Source: Stercorarius parasiticus
Lineage: Eukaryota; Chordata; Aves; Charadriiformes; Stercorariidae
Direction: 5' to 3'
NCBI GenBank assembly: GCA_013396915.1
Contig: VWZL01000198.1
Location: 161,512 to 225,511, forward strand
Length of the DNA stretch: 64,000 nt
This document shows, piece by piece, positions 22,597-36,694 of this stretch; position 1 is the first letter of the stretch, and every line of letters begins with the position of its first letter. The notes beneath the pieces are model-generated. The model made no database searches. It was not told the origin of the DNA and was given only the letters and a program-made list of their open reading frames with translations. A program made the position numbers and the translations under genes.

Positions 22597-22620
22597 AAGC
22601 TCTCAACACTTTCTTCATGC

Positions 22621-25600
22621 TAACCAGACATTTGTTCATGCAACACCAGACCCTTTAAAAGATTTGTGGATACTATAAGCATTCCTAAAGGTCCAGCAGG
22701 TTTTATAGGCATTTCAACATAATCAAAAGTAAAAAAAAAATCTAACAAAAAGCAAAAGAATAAGATTGTCTTTGTTTCACACGGAATTAAAAAAATATAA
22801 TAAAGCAGCCTTGAATGAATACCGGGAAGACAAAATAAAATGCATGTATGGATAACTGAAGCATTTAAAAATAAAGTAATACAAAATGTTCAAGAAAAAA
22901 TGAAAAATCACACTGAAAATGTTGTCATCTAAGACTGTAAATGCAGATCTAAGCTGAATCCTCTTAAAAGAATAATTTCCAAGAAACCCATCTTAGTCTA
23001 CATCACAACATTGAAGAAGACTGGTGCAACAAATGAAATAGATAGCAAGTGCAATAATTACTTAGTTATTCCAGGTAATCAAAATTGTTCTGGAAACTGA
23101 TTATATATACTTTTCTAGTTATAGAAGTTATAGAGAATTTAGATTTTATATAACCTACATGGTGTACTAAAATACATACTTAAAAATGTAACAAATTGTA
23201 ATAAATTGTGCTTGCAAATCTCCACACACACACAATCCTGTACCACATTTTAAAAACAAGATATTTATTTGGGACAATTATTTGGAAAATTAAATATTTA
23301 ATAAGGAGTATTTTTATTCCTTTCGTATTAGGTATTAGTCTACTATATTTTTGTCAGAAAACTAACTACATAGACAACATGCTTTTCTTTAATTGGTTTT
23401 CAGTCCATTTCTTAAAAAAAATACAGTCCTAAAATTACAAAGATTTTCAGTAACTGTGCAAAACCAAACATCAAAAGATGAATCATTTCTATGATATAAA
23501 AGCAAAGTGTTTTCCATCCAATCTATTATTTATTTTTGAGCAAATTATTGCAAGTGTTCTGCATTATATATTTATTGAGAATAGTGCCATCTTTGAGTCC
23601 TGTTATTTAAGAAAGCCATGAACTGGATTGAAATAAAATGTTGAGTACAGAAAAATAAAGCTAACACATCTGACAAAATATTGTATGCTGTTTTTTGTAG
23701 AAGAGATAATAAAATGCTGTCAACTTAAATATTACTTTTTTACAGTTTACTCAGCTTTTTCTTCAAATCATGCTAAAACATAGCAAGAAAGCATGTATAT
23801 TTTAATTTCTTTTTTTTTCTTTCTGTTTTGTACTAATGTAATTTACTTGAATGAGCATTCAGAAAATATTTTTCTAAAAAAAAAAAGTTTATAGCAAAAC
23901 AGGCTCCCTGAAATTAATTTATTAATAATCAGAATCACATTCATTTATGCTTATTTGTTACATTTTTATAGATTAAGGTGGTGCAAACTCCAGGAACCAC
24001 GTACATTTTCTGTGAGAAAATAGTGTCTTTTTAACTTTGAAACCAATGTAGTTCTTCCACGTAGCTTTATGGCCCAGTGCAGTCTCATAAAAATAATGTT
24101 TTTCTATTGTTTACCTATTCTGGTCTTCCGGAAACCTTTTTGATGGATTGTTGGCACTTAGAAATTCTTACTGGAGCTTTGACTGGAAGCACAGTGCAGC
24201 TAAATGCTTTTTTTTGTTTCTTCTCATTCAGTTGTTTAGAATATGAAAAGGCATTTTCCGTCTTCTGTTTTATTCATGCAGCTCATATGTGTGGGTCCAA
24301 ATGTATTCAGGTAAATTGAAGGGACTCATTTAATATCACATAAATGCCTATGTGACTATTCTGACTTGGCTAAATGACAGCATTTGTCATTATGTGATTT
24401 GTAGGCACAAACTAATGAGACACCAGGACACAAAAAGCAAGAAAGATTTTTTGAAAGATGAAACGTTTTAAAACTTCTCCTTTTAGAGACTGAAATTTTG
24501 AAAAAGCAACAATGAAAACATGTTTTCATATTTATTTTTTCTTGCTAGATTTCTTCAAACTGGGCGTGGGTGGAAAGCATGAGTATTCTCTTCTCTTTTT
24601 TTTTTTTTTTTTCTGATGTGTGTTGTAAAATCCACCAGAGAGTATCTTCTTCAAAATTCAATTCATCTTCTTGAGTGCTAGTGTTTGCTTTGGAGCTCTA
24701 CATTATTGGATTGTATGGTATATGTTTGTAGCTGTATATCTCCCTATCGCCCCAGTGTATTCACATCTGAAGAGTCCGTGCATGAACTGTTCTACCTAAA
24801 GGCACATATAACATTCACCTCAACTGGTCTTTTAAGTGAATGTCAGAGTAAAGGAACCTGATTCAGGGATGCACAGACCTAAGAACACTTCTTTTTTTTT
24901 GTAACCTGTTAGCTTTTTTGACAGAGCTAAATGAGATCATCCTGAAGAAGAAAAAATGAAATCGTCAGAATATAAAAGTTGGGGTTTTTTTTAAGTCAGT
25001 ACTTGAATAATAGCCTGACCAAGGAGAAAGAAGGTTATATGTAAAGAACTTAGTTAAATCAAGCTACATTTTTATTAATTTAACTCATCTGGGAAGGATT
25101 TTGGATTATTTTGTGAAATACAGGTAATTTCATCTAAGATCATTCTACCTCGGAAAGTGCTGACACCAGTTTCCTTTTATCCGTCGCTGGTCTCTGGCCT
25201 AAGACTCATATCTACCCATTCTCCCATTAAACCAGCAAATAAGAAGGGGAGAGATTGTTTTTTTTCTCCCCTTATCCCCCAGTTTTTGATATATAGACTT
25301 AATAATCTCTAGAATCAATGTCCTACCACATTCCACTCTTCAGTGGAACTTCAAATTATGAGAGTTTTACTGTATCTGAGTCATTTTGTGTAACTTGCAG
25401 AGCAACTCACAGGGCTGCTAAAATGATAAATCAACGCAGTCCAATCCACTGATGCACAAATTTCCTTTTCTATGATAAATATTTTCATATATAAATTTAT
25501 ATGCACAAATGTTTAGAAACATACACAACTATGTAAAATTAAGCAGTAACATGTAGTCCTCACTGACAAGCTACTACTATTCTATTGACCAGATATCCTT

Positions 25601-26698
25601 GAAATATCAGGAGGGTGGGGCTCATGTACTCCAAATCTGAGGATGCAAATCTTTTAAATTCAAGCTATTTTTTTTCAATTTGTTCTCAATTTCCTTGAAT
25701 GGTGACGTTATAAGGTTTCCTGTTCCTTGCACAAGCCTGGTAATGTCTGCTATCTCTCTTGAATGACTCGGTGTGAAATATAGCAGTATGTTGGTGCAGT
25801 GTTTTTTGTTGTTTTTTTGGTTGGTTTTTATTTTTCTTTTTAATTGAAAAAGAACATGTTTATTTGGATGAAATGAGACATGATATGGTAATAAAAATAG
25901 CATGAAAGTTAATACTAATATTGTCATAAAATTAGGTAGCATCAAAGAAAGAGTAGTATTTCAGTTAATTTTTACTTTTTGGTATTGTATTCTTCTGAAA
26001 ATTTTGTTACATAATTTGATTATACTTAGTTGCCTTAAAAATCAGTCAAATTTCCTTTAAATGCTGTTTTATGTATTATTTCTATGGTATTCTTCTTCCT
26101 GCAGGAATATGTAGCATGCGTGCAATTCCCTATTTTTAAAAACTGATAAGTAATTTCCAAAATTTTTTGACTTGTACGTATGTGCTTATACATTAGAGCC
26201 AACAGAAGACTAATCCATGCAATGCACTACATTGTGTCAACTTAGAAACTCCTGACATACTCATCACAGATAGGTAAAGTGAAAGAAATCTCTATGCCTA
26301 AAGCACTTAGAGAAGTGAATCAATCTTCTCAAATCCCCAAGTAGACTAGCACAGTGACTACTCCTAACCAGAAAATTGATCCTATGCAAAGATGAAATGA
26401 GTGTCTGATTGACAGGAAAGGGTTTATACAACTTCTCAAATGTCCTTAAGAAACAAAGGCTAATGTGCAGATTTTTTTCAAGGCTGCCTTTTCCAAATGC
26501 TAGCAAGGGAAAGGAAATCCATAAAAGCACCAATACCCTCACTGCAATTCTAAACAGTCATGACTTCTTCCATTGTAGATGCCTCAATGCCAGATAATAT
26601 TTCATTATGGAGGAGCGCTAGCTATTATGTAATGTGTAACTGAATTTGAAAAACCTGCTTTAAGTGCCTGCCTACTGCTGACTTTTGTAAGACTTGTC
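22621..26698. other. AT-rich unique DNA, nothing recognised
   Basis: About 4 kb with low-complexity A/T runs (for example 17 T at 24596-24612) and a (CA)5 stretch near 23223. No gene or repeat family recognised. Open frames of 60-107 codons at 23208-23432, 24077-24319, 25622-25945 and 26264-26542 look random. Confidence 0.5.
24596..24612. repeat. Poly(T) run (17)
   Basis: Uninterrupted run of T. Confidence 0.95.
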
Positions 26699-27485
26699 AC
26701 AGAATTAGAATCGTAGAATTGTCTAGGTTGGAAGGGAACTTTCAGATCATCGAGTCCAACTATCAACCTAACTCTGACAAAACCGCTACTAAACCATATG
26801 TCTACACATTCTGTCTACCCATCTTTTAAATACCTCCAGGGATGGTGACTCAATCACTTCCCTGGGCAGCCTGTTCCAATGCTTCAGAACCCTTTCTGTG
26901 AATTTTTTTCCTAATATCCAATCTAAACCTCCTCTGGCCTCTTGTCCTATTGCCTGTTACTTGGGAGAAGAGACCAGCCCCCACCTCTCTACAACCTCCT
27001 TTCACATAGCTGTAGAGAGTGAGAAGGTCTCCCCTCGGCCTCCTTTTCTCTAGGCTAAACAACCCCAGCTCCCTCAGCCACTCCCCATAAAACTTATTTT
27101 CTAGACCCATCACCAGCTTTTTTAGCCTTCTCTGGACACATTCCAGAACCCTCCAATGTCTTTCTAGCAGTGAGGGGCTCAAAATTGGACACAGTACTCA
27201 AGGTGGAGCCTCACCAGTGCCAAGTACAGGGTGACAATCACTTCCCTAGTCCTACTCACCACACTGTTCCTGATACAAGGCAAGATGATATTGGCCTTCT
27301 TGGCCACCTGGGTACGCTGCTGGCTTATATTCAACTGGCTGTTGACCAATATCCCCAGGTTCTTTTCTGCTGGGCAGCTTTCCAGACACTCTTCCCCAAG
27401 CCTCTAGCACTGCATGGGGTTGTTGTGACCCAAGTGTAGGAGCTGGCACCTGGTCTTGTTGAATCTCATGCCATTGGCCTCGGTT
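26699..27485 (-). mobile_element. CR1 LINE, 5'-truncated
   Basis: On the minus strand the copy runs from MRFNKTRC-type codons near 27470 through the ORF2 C-terminal domain ([31 protein letters not shown] and [19 protein letters not shown] lie in the open piece 26850-27182). It continues into the 3' UTR and ends in an ATTCTACGATTCTAATTCTG tail at 26699-26718. The block around GGTTGTAGAGAGGTGGGGGC is identical in kind to that of the plus-strand copy at 6180-7381, so both are the same subfamily. Frames are broken. Confidence 0.94.
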
Positions 27486-30400
27486 GGTAATGAGTAGTAG
27501 TGAGAGAAGCAAATGTTAGCATCACAAATTTTGTGGATAAATATGATCCAGTTTTATAACTGCCTACTTTTCAAATTTTGGATATGAAAACTGAATATGT
27601 AAATATTATTTGTCGTTGGCAATAATAGTAATTTGAACATTCAGAGAGAATACCAGAACTATATAAATAAATACGCATTTTTAATGGAAATGTCCAGTTT
27701 CAATATGGTTATTTAATGTTTCTTGAATCAAGAATAGAATGTCTGAGTTATTTTTGTGACTGTCTTTTCTCAGTGTTTAGGCCTTGGACACCACCATCAA
27801 AAATAATTATTTTAGTCTTTGGGCTGCAAAGTATTTTCGGGTAAATGAGTGCACCTCTCTGTATCTGATATTCTGTGCAAAGTATATATTACATTTTCCT
27901 ACAACTAAAGCAAACCTTGATGTATGTAATACGGAACAATTCAGTACACTATTTGGCATTACAATGTACCCAAGAAAACTGGCATACTTCCTATCACCAA
28001 TTAAGAGGTTTAAACTGCATTTTACTTCAGTAGTGACAGATGGTTTGTGCCTATTGAGCTGTAGTAATCCCATGGTATTGTAATAATTAGTGTATTGAAC
28101 TATTTGTTTCATTGCAGCAGAAATAATAATGGGGCCCATAACAAGGAATACTATGAAGATTTTTCTCTTGCTAACTTAAAATTTTAAAACTTAAAAATCA
28201 CGTTAATATAGATGTTGTTGTGTTAGATTAGTATTACATTATTAAGAGCCACAGAGACTAAACATGTTCTTCAAGTTGTTTAATGAGTCAGGATAGAATT
28301 TAAGCATGGTGTCCTAGTCTGGAGTCACTTTTCTTTATAATGGACTGGAAGATGACAAACTGTTCCACTGAGAATAGCTGAAATGCACTTTAAAATTTTT
28401 GATAGAATCTTAAATTAATTTCTCTATCTGAATAAATTTACCATGGTTATTGATTATGATTCTTTTGCATACAGTACTTGTAGTGGTGAGATCCAAGGAT
28501 ATTGGCCAGACCTTGTCTGTAGGTAAAAGCAGTACCTTACATATAAGGCCTAATAGTATGGCTAGAAAGAAGTAGCTAAGACTTAAGGAATGCAAGATCT
28601 TCTTCGGGGCTATGTAAATAAATTAGCTCCCTAAGGCCTACAAAAAGATATTAGCCTTTATGTACAAACTTTCTTCTAAATTCTCTATCAGGCTGCAGTT
28701 TTAAACCTCATTATCAGCCTTGCAGATTCCAATAGCACCCACTCTGCCTCTTGAACCATGTAATGTCCCATAGACACTGTGCTTTCACTTATTTCTAGTA
28801 ACACAATGTATTCTACACAATCTTGTTACCACTGGTTGCTGTTCCATATTAGCTAGGGTTCTTAACTGCATATACCAAGTATCACTCCATTTCATGATAA
28901 GGAATAAAGCTTTCTGGTTTTTTGTTTTGTTTGGTTTTTAATTTGTTAAGAATTGTGATAAAGGTCCAGAGTCTCATCTGATCCACCATTTAAAAATTAA
29001 ATGCTGTGGATTTCTGTCATTCAAATAAGAATTTATAATGGAAACATATGGTTCTAAACTTTTGCATTTTAAGAAGTTAAACTACTATTTAGATATTTTT
29101 AAATTAATTGTAAACATAGCACTACTGAGAGGCTTTGTTTTTTTTTTTTTGTTTGTTTGTTTATTTTAGTTTGCTGAGGGTTTTTTTGTATTTTTTATTC
29201 CTTTTTCTTCTCTGTATGTTTTGACTGCTTTGGAATTCTCAGCACAAAATTATACAGACACATTTGAGCTCAGTGGCCATTTCTGAAACTCCTACAGACA
29301 AATCCAGATTTGAATGCAACTCTCTGGGCACCGGATGCATAATTTAGCAATCAGACTTTGTATTTGCTGCAGCATGACCTTGACATCTGTGTGCATAAAA
29401 TTTGTTACATTTTGCACATATTTTAATAACTAGCAGTACACGCTTATATGAATTTAAAATTGAAATCAATGTAACCATGTCTGTTTTTTACTCTCATGCA
29501 TGTTAATGACCATTCACTACAAGTATTTTTATTATGGTCAATAATCAAAATAATAGATATTTGTCTAATGTACATTAGATTCCCCCCCCCCAATAGAATT
29601 TTTTTCAGTGTTTATTGTCAGCCTAGGATCATGCAGAGTTGTCCTCACCCAATGTGGGTACATTTTTGTTAAGGTTTTCTTTTCAAGTAGAGGCAATATG
29701 TGCAGTTTAAACATCTGTGTGTGGATTGGTTTTGTTTTATTTTCCTTCTTTCACCTGAAGAAATCTCCACAAGATGCACTTGACTTTAGGATGGCAAAGT
29801 GCAACTTGTAGTAGATCTTCCTTAAATTAAACTTAAACCCAAGATTCACAAGAAGTAAGTGAAGACAGAACAGAGACAAAAGTCTTAATCTACAAAGCAG
29901 AAATCTAACTCACTTGACATCCAGTATCCTACTTGGATGTCAACAGATGGTTTCAAACTATAGTAAAAGTTGAATTTCTTTGACATTTGAAGCACGCTGG
30001 TCTTTAACATCTGCTGTCCCCTGATGTGTGCTTGACAGCTCATTTCAGCAAGGGATACACAACATCTTATAGGCTTTTTTTTTATTCCAGCTTGTACAGC
30101 TGGGAATAACCTGGCCCACAAAATATCAAAAGTATTTGGATACACCATCATATTTTTGAGATTTTCTTCAGTTGTTTCAGCAACTTCTAACATTTACAAC
30201 TAGAGATCTAATCTCTTGTAGAAAAAAAAAATTGTTTACACAATAGCATGTTCTTTTCCATTGCTCCAAAATAGTTGAACTAAATACTGATTTTCTTGTA
30301 TAAATGTCAATCATGTACAAGCAAATTGCTTCAGCAGTAACACTGGTGGAAGTAAATAATTCTGACAGAAAGTATTGTTAATATATCATTTATTGAACTG

Positions 30401-33400
30401 TGTTTTTAATTCTATCCTATTGTCGCAGTTAATTTATCTTTTTTTCTTCTCTTCATAAAATAAAAGTGAGAATACAAGTAAAAGGGAATACACAGAAGCT
30501 TTTGATATCTTGTCAACACAGCAAATAAATTTTGTTAAAATGTGTGTTTTAACTGTGAACGTTTATTGTTTTTTAGGTGTAAGCAACAACCAATGCAGTT
30601 ACTGAAGATAACTTTAATAAGATGGAAAAACATTGAATTCGTTACTTTCCTGCCTATTTCCTTTTCCTTGCCAAAATGAAGACTCTCATCCCCCAAGGGG
30701 AGTTAGTTCAGTGAATTGAGATAAATGTATGTATTCATGAATTTCTGCAAGAAAAATACCCCAACTGTGAGATCTCCAATTTCTTTGTTAAATGATAAGA
30801 GACTTCCCCTGCATAGGGTGTTAGTTTGTAGTTGCCTTCCGCTGATCTTAGACTGCTCTGCCATTTCCTGTCATCTCCACTTACTGACCCAACTGAAAAC
30901 TCCCCATGGTGGATGGGAAGTGGTGGTGTTTATTTTGTTTTTTCCAGCCAATCAAGAATAGAAGAAATAGTAAAAATGAAAATTAGCAGATGTTACTTTC
31001 TACTACTACCCTGATCTGCAGTATCATCAAATTCATTTCATCAGCTTCCCTGTTCTGAAGAATAATTGCTATTCAGTTTGGCTAAATTAACTGATTTTTA
31101 TGATTACTATTATTCATATTTTTCAGTGATCCTTCTCTAAAATGATAGGTGACTTTTTTACAGAATAAGCTGAACAAACACAGCTGACATAGGAACCCTT
31201 CCAAGAACCCAGACAAATTTCTGGTTTTTTTAGATACGAAGTTCTTACAAATCATCAGGTCTTTAAGAATAATTCCAGAGATTCTTTGTTTGACTCTGGA
31301 ATTAACACCTAACACACTAAAATTATTTATTTCAAGACAAATTCATTTTCATAAGAAACTGGCCATGGTAATGAAGCCATGTCTCCAATAGGTCTTTTGT
31401 CATATCTTTCAGTCCTATGTCATTTGTCTTAGTCACCCTGGATCATTTCAGATGGCACTAAACATCAGTGTGAGGGTAACTGAATTAAGCCAAAAGTACA
31501 ACCAATGGAGGCTAAAAGTCGATGAATCTTACTGACAAGTGATTAAATTCAATGGACACGTATTAAATTCAAGAGATGCCTAGTAACACAAGATGCATGA
31601 GCAATCTTCCACCCTGAATCATTGTCTGATTTTTGAGAACACAGTGATAACTACTGTATTTAGATCATGTTGTGCCGTGAAATGTATGGTCTTACAGCTT
31701 TCTGAATTCTGATGTTGGTAAAATTCTCCACGTCTTTTTGAGTTATTAACGGAGACATAGCCCAAAGAGCCTGTATGTTCAATCAGTATGTAGAATTTTG
31801 TGGCACTAAATGTGTGCAGAATAACTCCACACCCTGTGTGCAATAGATGAAACCTGTTCAGTATCTATTGCCTGATGATGATAGACACTCATTCAATACC
31901 AAGAGTTGGGGCTTTGGCAGCGCACAGCCGCGCATTAAGAAAAAACTGCTACTCATGCTGACTGACATGCGTGATCATTTTGTTAGTGCATGAATTTTAC
32001 AAAAAAATGTGATCTCTGCAACCAGTCTTTTTCATAATACATAATATAAACATTTACTTCTGTCTGAATGGGAGAAAAAAATGTCATTCAAACACTGTCA
32101 GCTTTAATCCTGTGACTTTCTACTGTCTGCCATTGAACATACTGAATAGATATCTAGTTCCTGTGTAGACACCTTACCAAATTTAAAATCTCAGGTCTTA
32201 TATTTCCTCAGAGAGATTTTTACAAATAAATACAATATTTTCACTTTGTCATATCAGGCTTGCTTAGCTTTATTATTATCACATATAATCTTCAGGCATG
32301 CAATAAATCAGTTGTGCTGTCTTTGAGCTCATTGTATCCATGTCAGAGTTTCTACCCCCAAGCTTTCATTCCTAGCTTATGCAGTTTTTTACATGGATGA
32401 CTAAAGTTCATGAACTGATGCACTGTGTATTCCTCAATTTCCGAATCATTCTTTTCCTGTAAACTGTGTGTTTGATATTCAGGGTTTTAAAATGTGAATA
32501 TTGCAAAACTGTAAGTAAAATTTTGAGTCCATTTTAATTTTTATTCCTTATTTTTCCAGGACAATTCTCCTGAAAATTATAGCAAAATTATCTTTAGATG
32601 GTAAACAGCCTTAAAAATAGAAAATAGCTTCCCTGTTAATTAGATATTTAAATATCAATGAGTCAGGACTATTTATTTTGCATTATGTATTTGAACATTT
32701 TTGATAATGAACTACAAATCAACAAATCATTAACTACAAGATTAACTTAAAGCATGTAATCCATTCTATTCTATTCTAAAAAAAACCACTTGATGTTAAA
32801 GAACTTAGACCATTAAATGGCAGATAAAACCGGTATAGTTTGGAAACTGATAGCTCTTGCTTGTGTGCTGTTCTGTTTCTGCTGAAGGCCAACATACATA
32901 CACAGGTGAAATATTCATATGGGGATCTACTGTTCATGTGTCACCTATCTCCCATGTTAAATTGCCTCAGTATTCAGGGAATAAATGTTTCCTCTGCAAA
33001 CTTCTCACAAACTTCTAATCTCTTTTTATTAAAGAAGTTCTTCACTGCACACATTTATTCTAACCTTCTAGAAGTCTATGGGGATGGATTTTCTCCCTAA
33101 TGTATTTCTTTCCATACCAATCTTAGAATGATAGAATACTCCTATATTTTAATAAGAATGTGGTCAATTCGTAGTGAATGTCACTACATCAAAATAACAT
33201 GTTGTCTGACTCATGTAATTTATTGAAGAGACAGGAACTTTTACTATTTCTAAATGTGAATAAAAAATGCCATCACCGTTGGCAGCAGGGATATAATACA
33301 ATGAATCGCATTACACATCTGGCAGATACATTCAGAGTTGTTTGAAATTGCCAAATGGTTTTGATCACGGATATAATAGTGGTCTCCTATGAAAAGACTT

Positions 33401-36400
33401 TAGACAATTTAAGCTTGTATTTCTTGCCATTATCTCTTAGTACCTAACTCTTGAATTTGAGAAGTGAAACGAAGGAAATTCTTCTAATGTACATTTCTAA
33501 TATGACAGGATGTTCCTTCTTTGACATATTCATCTCTTTATCTGAGTAGGTTTCTCAGAAATGGTGACTAGGTTTAATCCATTAAACTATTTTTTAAGTA
33601 TTTGATGATTAAAAACAAGTTTCTAGTTTGCTCTTGTCCTTTTTAACAGTACAAGTAGGTTTTTTTTGTTTGTCTGTTTAAACTGTATTACACTTGATTT
33701 TCAGTAAACCTTGTAAGTTTTCTGAGATTTTGTGAATAAAAAAATAAAAATATTATCTTCTTCCTTCAAAGATTGAGGATAATGTGGAAGTGATACCACA
33801 TCTCTATTAACATAGAATTACTTCATATCTTAGAGTGTGAACAAAGCAATTACCCAGAAGACTCTTTTTTTCTGTAAAAGAAAGGGGAAAAATTACAGTC
33901 CACTAAACCAGCCTATAGTATACTGGTTGGAGTCAAAACTACCCTCTATCTTTAATAAGTAAATGATTGAGAAAAGAAATGAGCTCAAAGGTATGCACAG
34001 AACTAGTAAAATCAATAGAGAAGTTATTCTGCTTGTAGGTTAGAAGTTCAGAAAGTGTTTACCTATGTGGCATGTAGAGTAGATGACCAACACAGGTCTA
34101 GTGGCCTATGCGATCTAAGATTAGATAAAGTTTAACTTATCTGAAGTTAGTTGATACGATCTTGTCTTACACATCTAAGTATACAGACTGCTAACTGTAG
34201 TTACCTCATAAGTTTAGTTATGAGGGAAGAAACAGAATGTCTGAAATAACTAATGCTCAGCTCTGTACAACACACAATTTTAAATCAAAAAGCAACAACC
34301 TGAATGTTGGCACTGAAGTGCCATTACTAAAGAAAGAAAACATCAGAGACAAAGCAGACACAACCAAGAATACCACTGACAGGCCATGGCCAACGACACA
34401 TTCTGCATATAATAAATCTCCCTTTTCCAGTTTTATTATTTATAAAATTTAGGGAATAAATCAGACAAGATAGAATAAAACTTGAGAATCCAAAATGATA
34501 AAATTGACTGGAACTCCTATTTGAAAGATATGCTGCTGCCATCCTCCATCATTGAAATATATTTCTGTTTCTTATTCACTTCTCATGCCCTGAACAGTAG
34601 TCTCTGAAACGAAGTTGAAAAATTAATGATGCTACAGCCATAGTTGTAACAGTATCTCTGAGTGCTTCCATGGGATTTTGAACTGCTCTTTAGACATAGC
34701 TTGACTGCAGGAGTGGAAGAGAGTTTTAGAAACAAGTTACATTAGTACTGCCAAACGGAGCATGTAGTCTAGTCTGTGGATGAAGCGTTTGGTCAGCCAC
34801 CGGTCTATTAATTACCTCCATGTAAGGGAGAGTAGTGTTTAGAACTATCACATCAGAAAACTAGCACATCACTATGATCATAAAATTCCAGAATGTCCTT
34901 TTAAGTAGAACAATTACAAATCACAATAGTCACAGGAATTAGTTAAAAAAATACAAATATAATTAAATCATGAATATTTATAATATCTAAAATATGTTTT
35001 AGTACTATTTTCCTGTAGTCTAACTTAAGTAGCTCTAATCTATTCAATTCCCTCCATGATGATTTTTTATGTAAAAATAAATCTTTCTAAACATTTTTCT
35101 TGCTTTCCGAATCCATGAATAAAAAAAAAAAGGAAATGAATGTGAATGGGAGTGAAAACACTGAGTGAATGAAATGAAGGTTTGTTGCCTCAAATTTATA
35201 CAAACATACCACAACAAAAATGACGTTAGTTGGATCTATAATTTGCCTACAGAATGAATCCCACGTAAGCTTACAGGTACACTTTTGACAAAGTTGCAAA
35301 ATGAATTAATTTGCAAGAGTTTAAGTTTGCCTGTCAAAACTCATTCTACTTCAATCTCTGTTATCTTTTTCTTACTGGGGAATTTTGAAAGAGTGGCACA
35401 AGCTAGACAAGTGAAAATGACAGGCATATAACACGATTTAATATTGACTGGATGAAGCTTCTCCATTCGAAAATATAAAATGAGATTGCATTTCGTAAGG
35501 TTTGTGGATGCAAGAGAAGGCTATTACAACACTTTTTTTTTCCTGAAATGTAATTTTCAGACTATTTCTATTTTTTCATTTTTTAAAAAAGACTCATTTT
35601 TGTGCTTATGCCATGCTAACCTAGAAGTGAATCTATGAAAAACTTAAACATTTTGAATTCAGGAAACAAAAAAAGTCTCATCCTGAAAGCCCTCATCTTT
35701 AAATCTTACTAATATATTCATATTACTTATATTATGCAAAACCACATAACAGAGTTGTGACTCCACTAAGTATGGTCAAGGAGACTACTAAAAGCCTTTA
35801 CACAAAAGAGCGTTTGTGTTTCAGAAGCCTGTAGTGATGGTGCAAGCATTTCCTCCCTGAGTCCCCTACTTCCTCTGCTGAAACAATCTTGCAGGGAGAA
35901 TGAGAGTTTGAGGAAATTACTCCACAGCAATTTTGACCATGCAAAGAACAACTTCCAAGAGAGGATAAATCTAGGGAGATAATACCTCTGGTTAGAATCA
36001 TTGTGTTTACTTGCTCTTCATGGAAATTTTTTCCAAACATCTCCAGCAAAGCATGACATCTAGCCATCTCAGCAGGACTTCATTTCAGCAATGAAAAAAT
36101 ATGCTACAGGACTTTTTTTACATTGCTTAGATATTTCTTAAAGTAATACAGTGAGCTGCTGGATAAAAAAATGTGCACGAGGAAGATGTATTCCCTTCAT
36201 TTTATTTTACTGTTCTGCTGATGTGCCCTTCAGCACAGATACTGGTTTCATAATTCACCTTTCACATCTATTTCATATACTTTTCACTTCAGCTTGGAGG
36301 ATTTTCATTCAAGTGTTGATCTGACCTGACCCTTTTGAACTTGTATGATCTGACTATCACAGCATAAGACAAAAAAGAATCTGAAACTGTAATAAAGAAC

Positions 36401-36660
36401 TCAGTTTCATTTACGCCCTATAGATTTTTGTTTAGCTTCCGTTTCCTTTTCTCTTCCTTGCTTGAATGCCATATAATGATAAAAATGCAGTCATAAGTCA
36501 AAAACAGACCATAAACTCCTAGAACATTAGAAGATTTGTATTATGAAAACTTTATGCTGTTTATTTCAGTAGATAAAGACTAAAGGAAGCAGGACTGTAT
36601 AATAATTCATACATATTGTAAGCTCCATCTGTCAGTTATTTTGTATTGTTTAATTGATGA
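27486..36660. other. Long AT-rich unique stretch, no gene recognised
   Basis: About 9.2 kb free of recognisable CR1, LTR or coding sequence, the largest repeat-free block in the window. Low-complexity sites: T/TTTG tracts at 28917-28940 and 29139-29165, an 11-C run at 29582-29592, and ATTCT repeats near 32760-32778. Minus-strand open frames at 27807-28139 and 29885-30193 (110 and 102 codons) have no recognisable domain. Such a repeat-poor block may hold conserved regulatory DNA, which needs alignment to test. Confidence 0.5.
29582..29592. repeat. Poly(C) run (11)
   Basis: Eleven uninterrupted C bases in otherwise AT-rich DNA. Confidence 0.95.
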
Positions 36661-36694
36661 ATCTAAGGGGTTAACTCAAGCAGAAGCTGACAGC

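Larger units (their letters stand above)
20029..22620 (-). mobile_element. CR1 LINE, longest copy in the window (about 2.6 kb)
   Basis: Read on the minus strand, this copy runs from inside the ORF2 endonuclease (from about 22620) through the linker, the complete reverse transcriptase and the C-terminal domain to the 3' end at 20029-20042, where the tail reads CCATTCTGTCATT. All recognised blocks are collinear with CR1 ORF2. The five long open pieces lie in frames that change at least four times, so the element has accumulated small indels but few large deletions. It is 5'-truncated: ORF1 and the beginning of the endonuclease are absent. Its ATTCTGTC tail and 3' UTR differ from those of the 6180 and 26699 copies, which indicates another subfamily. 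Confidence 0.96.

Noticed and set aside
29885..30193. 102-codon minus-strand open frame of protein-like composition
   Set aside because: No motif or family recognised, and no neighbouring exon-like signals. Kept only as a note.
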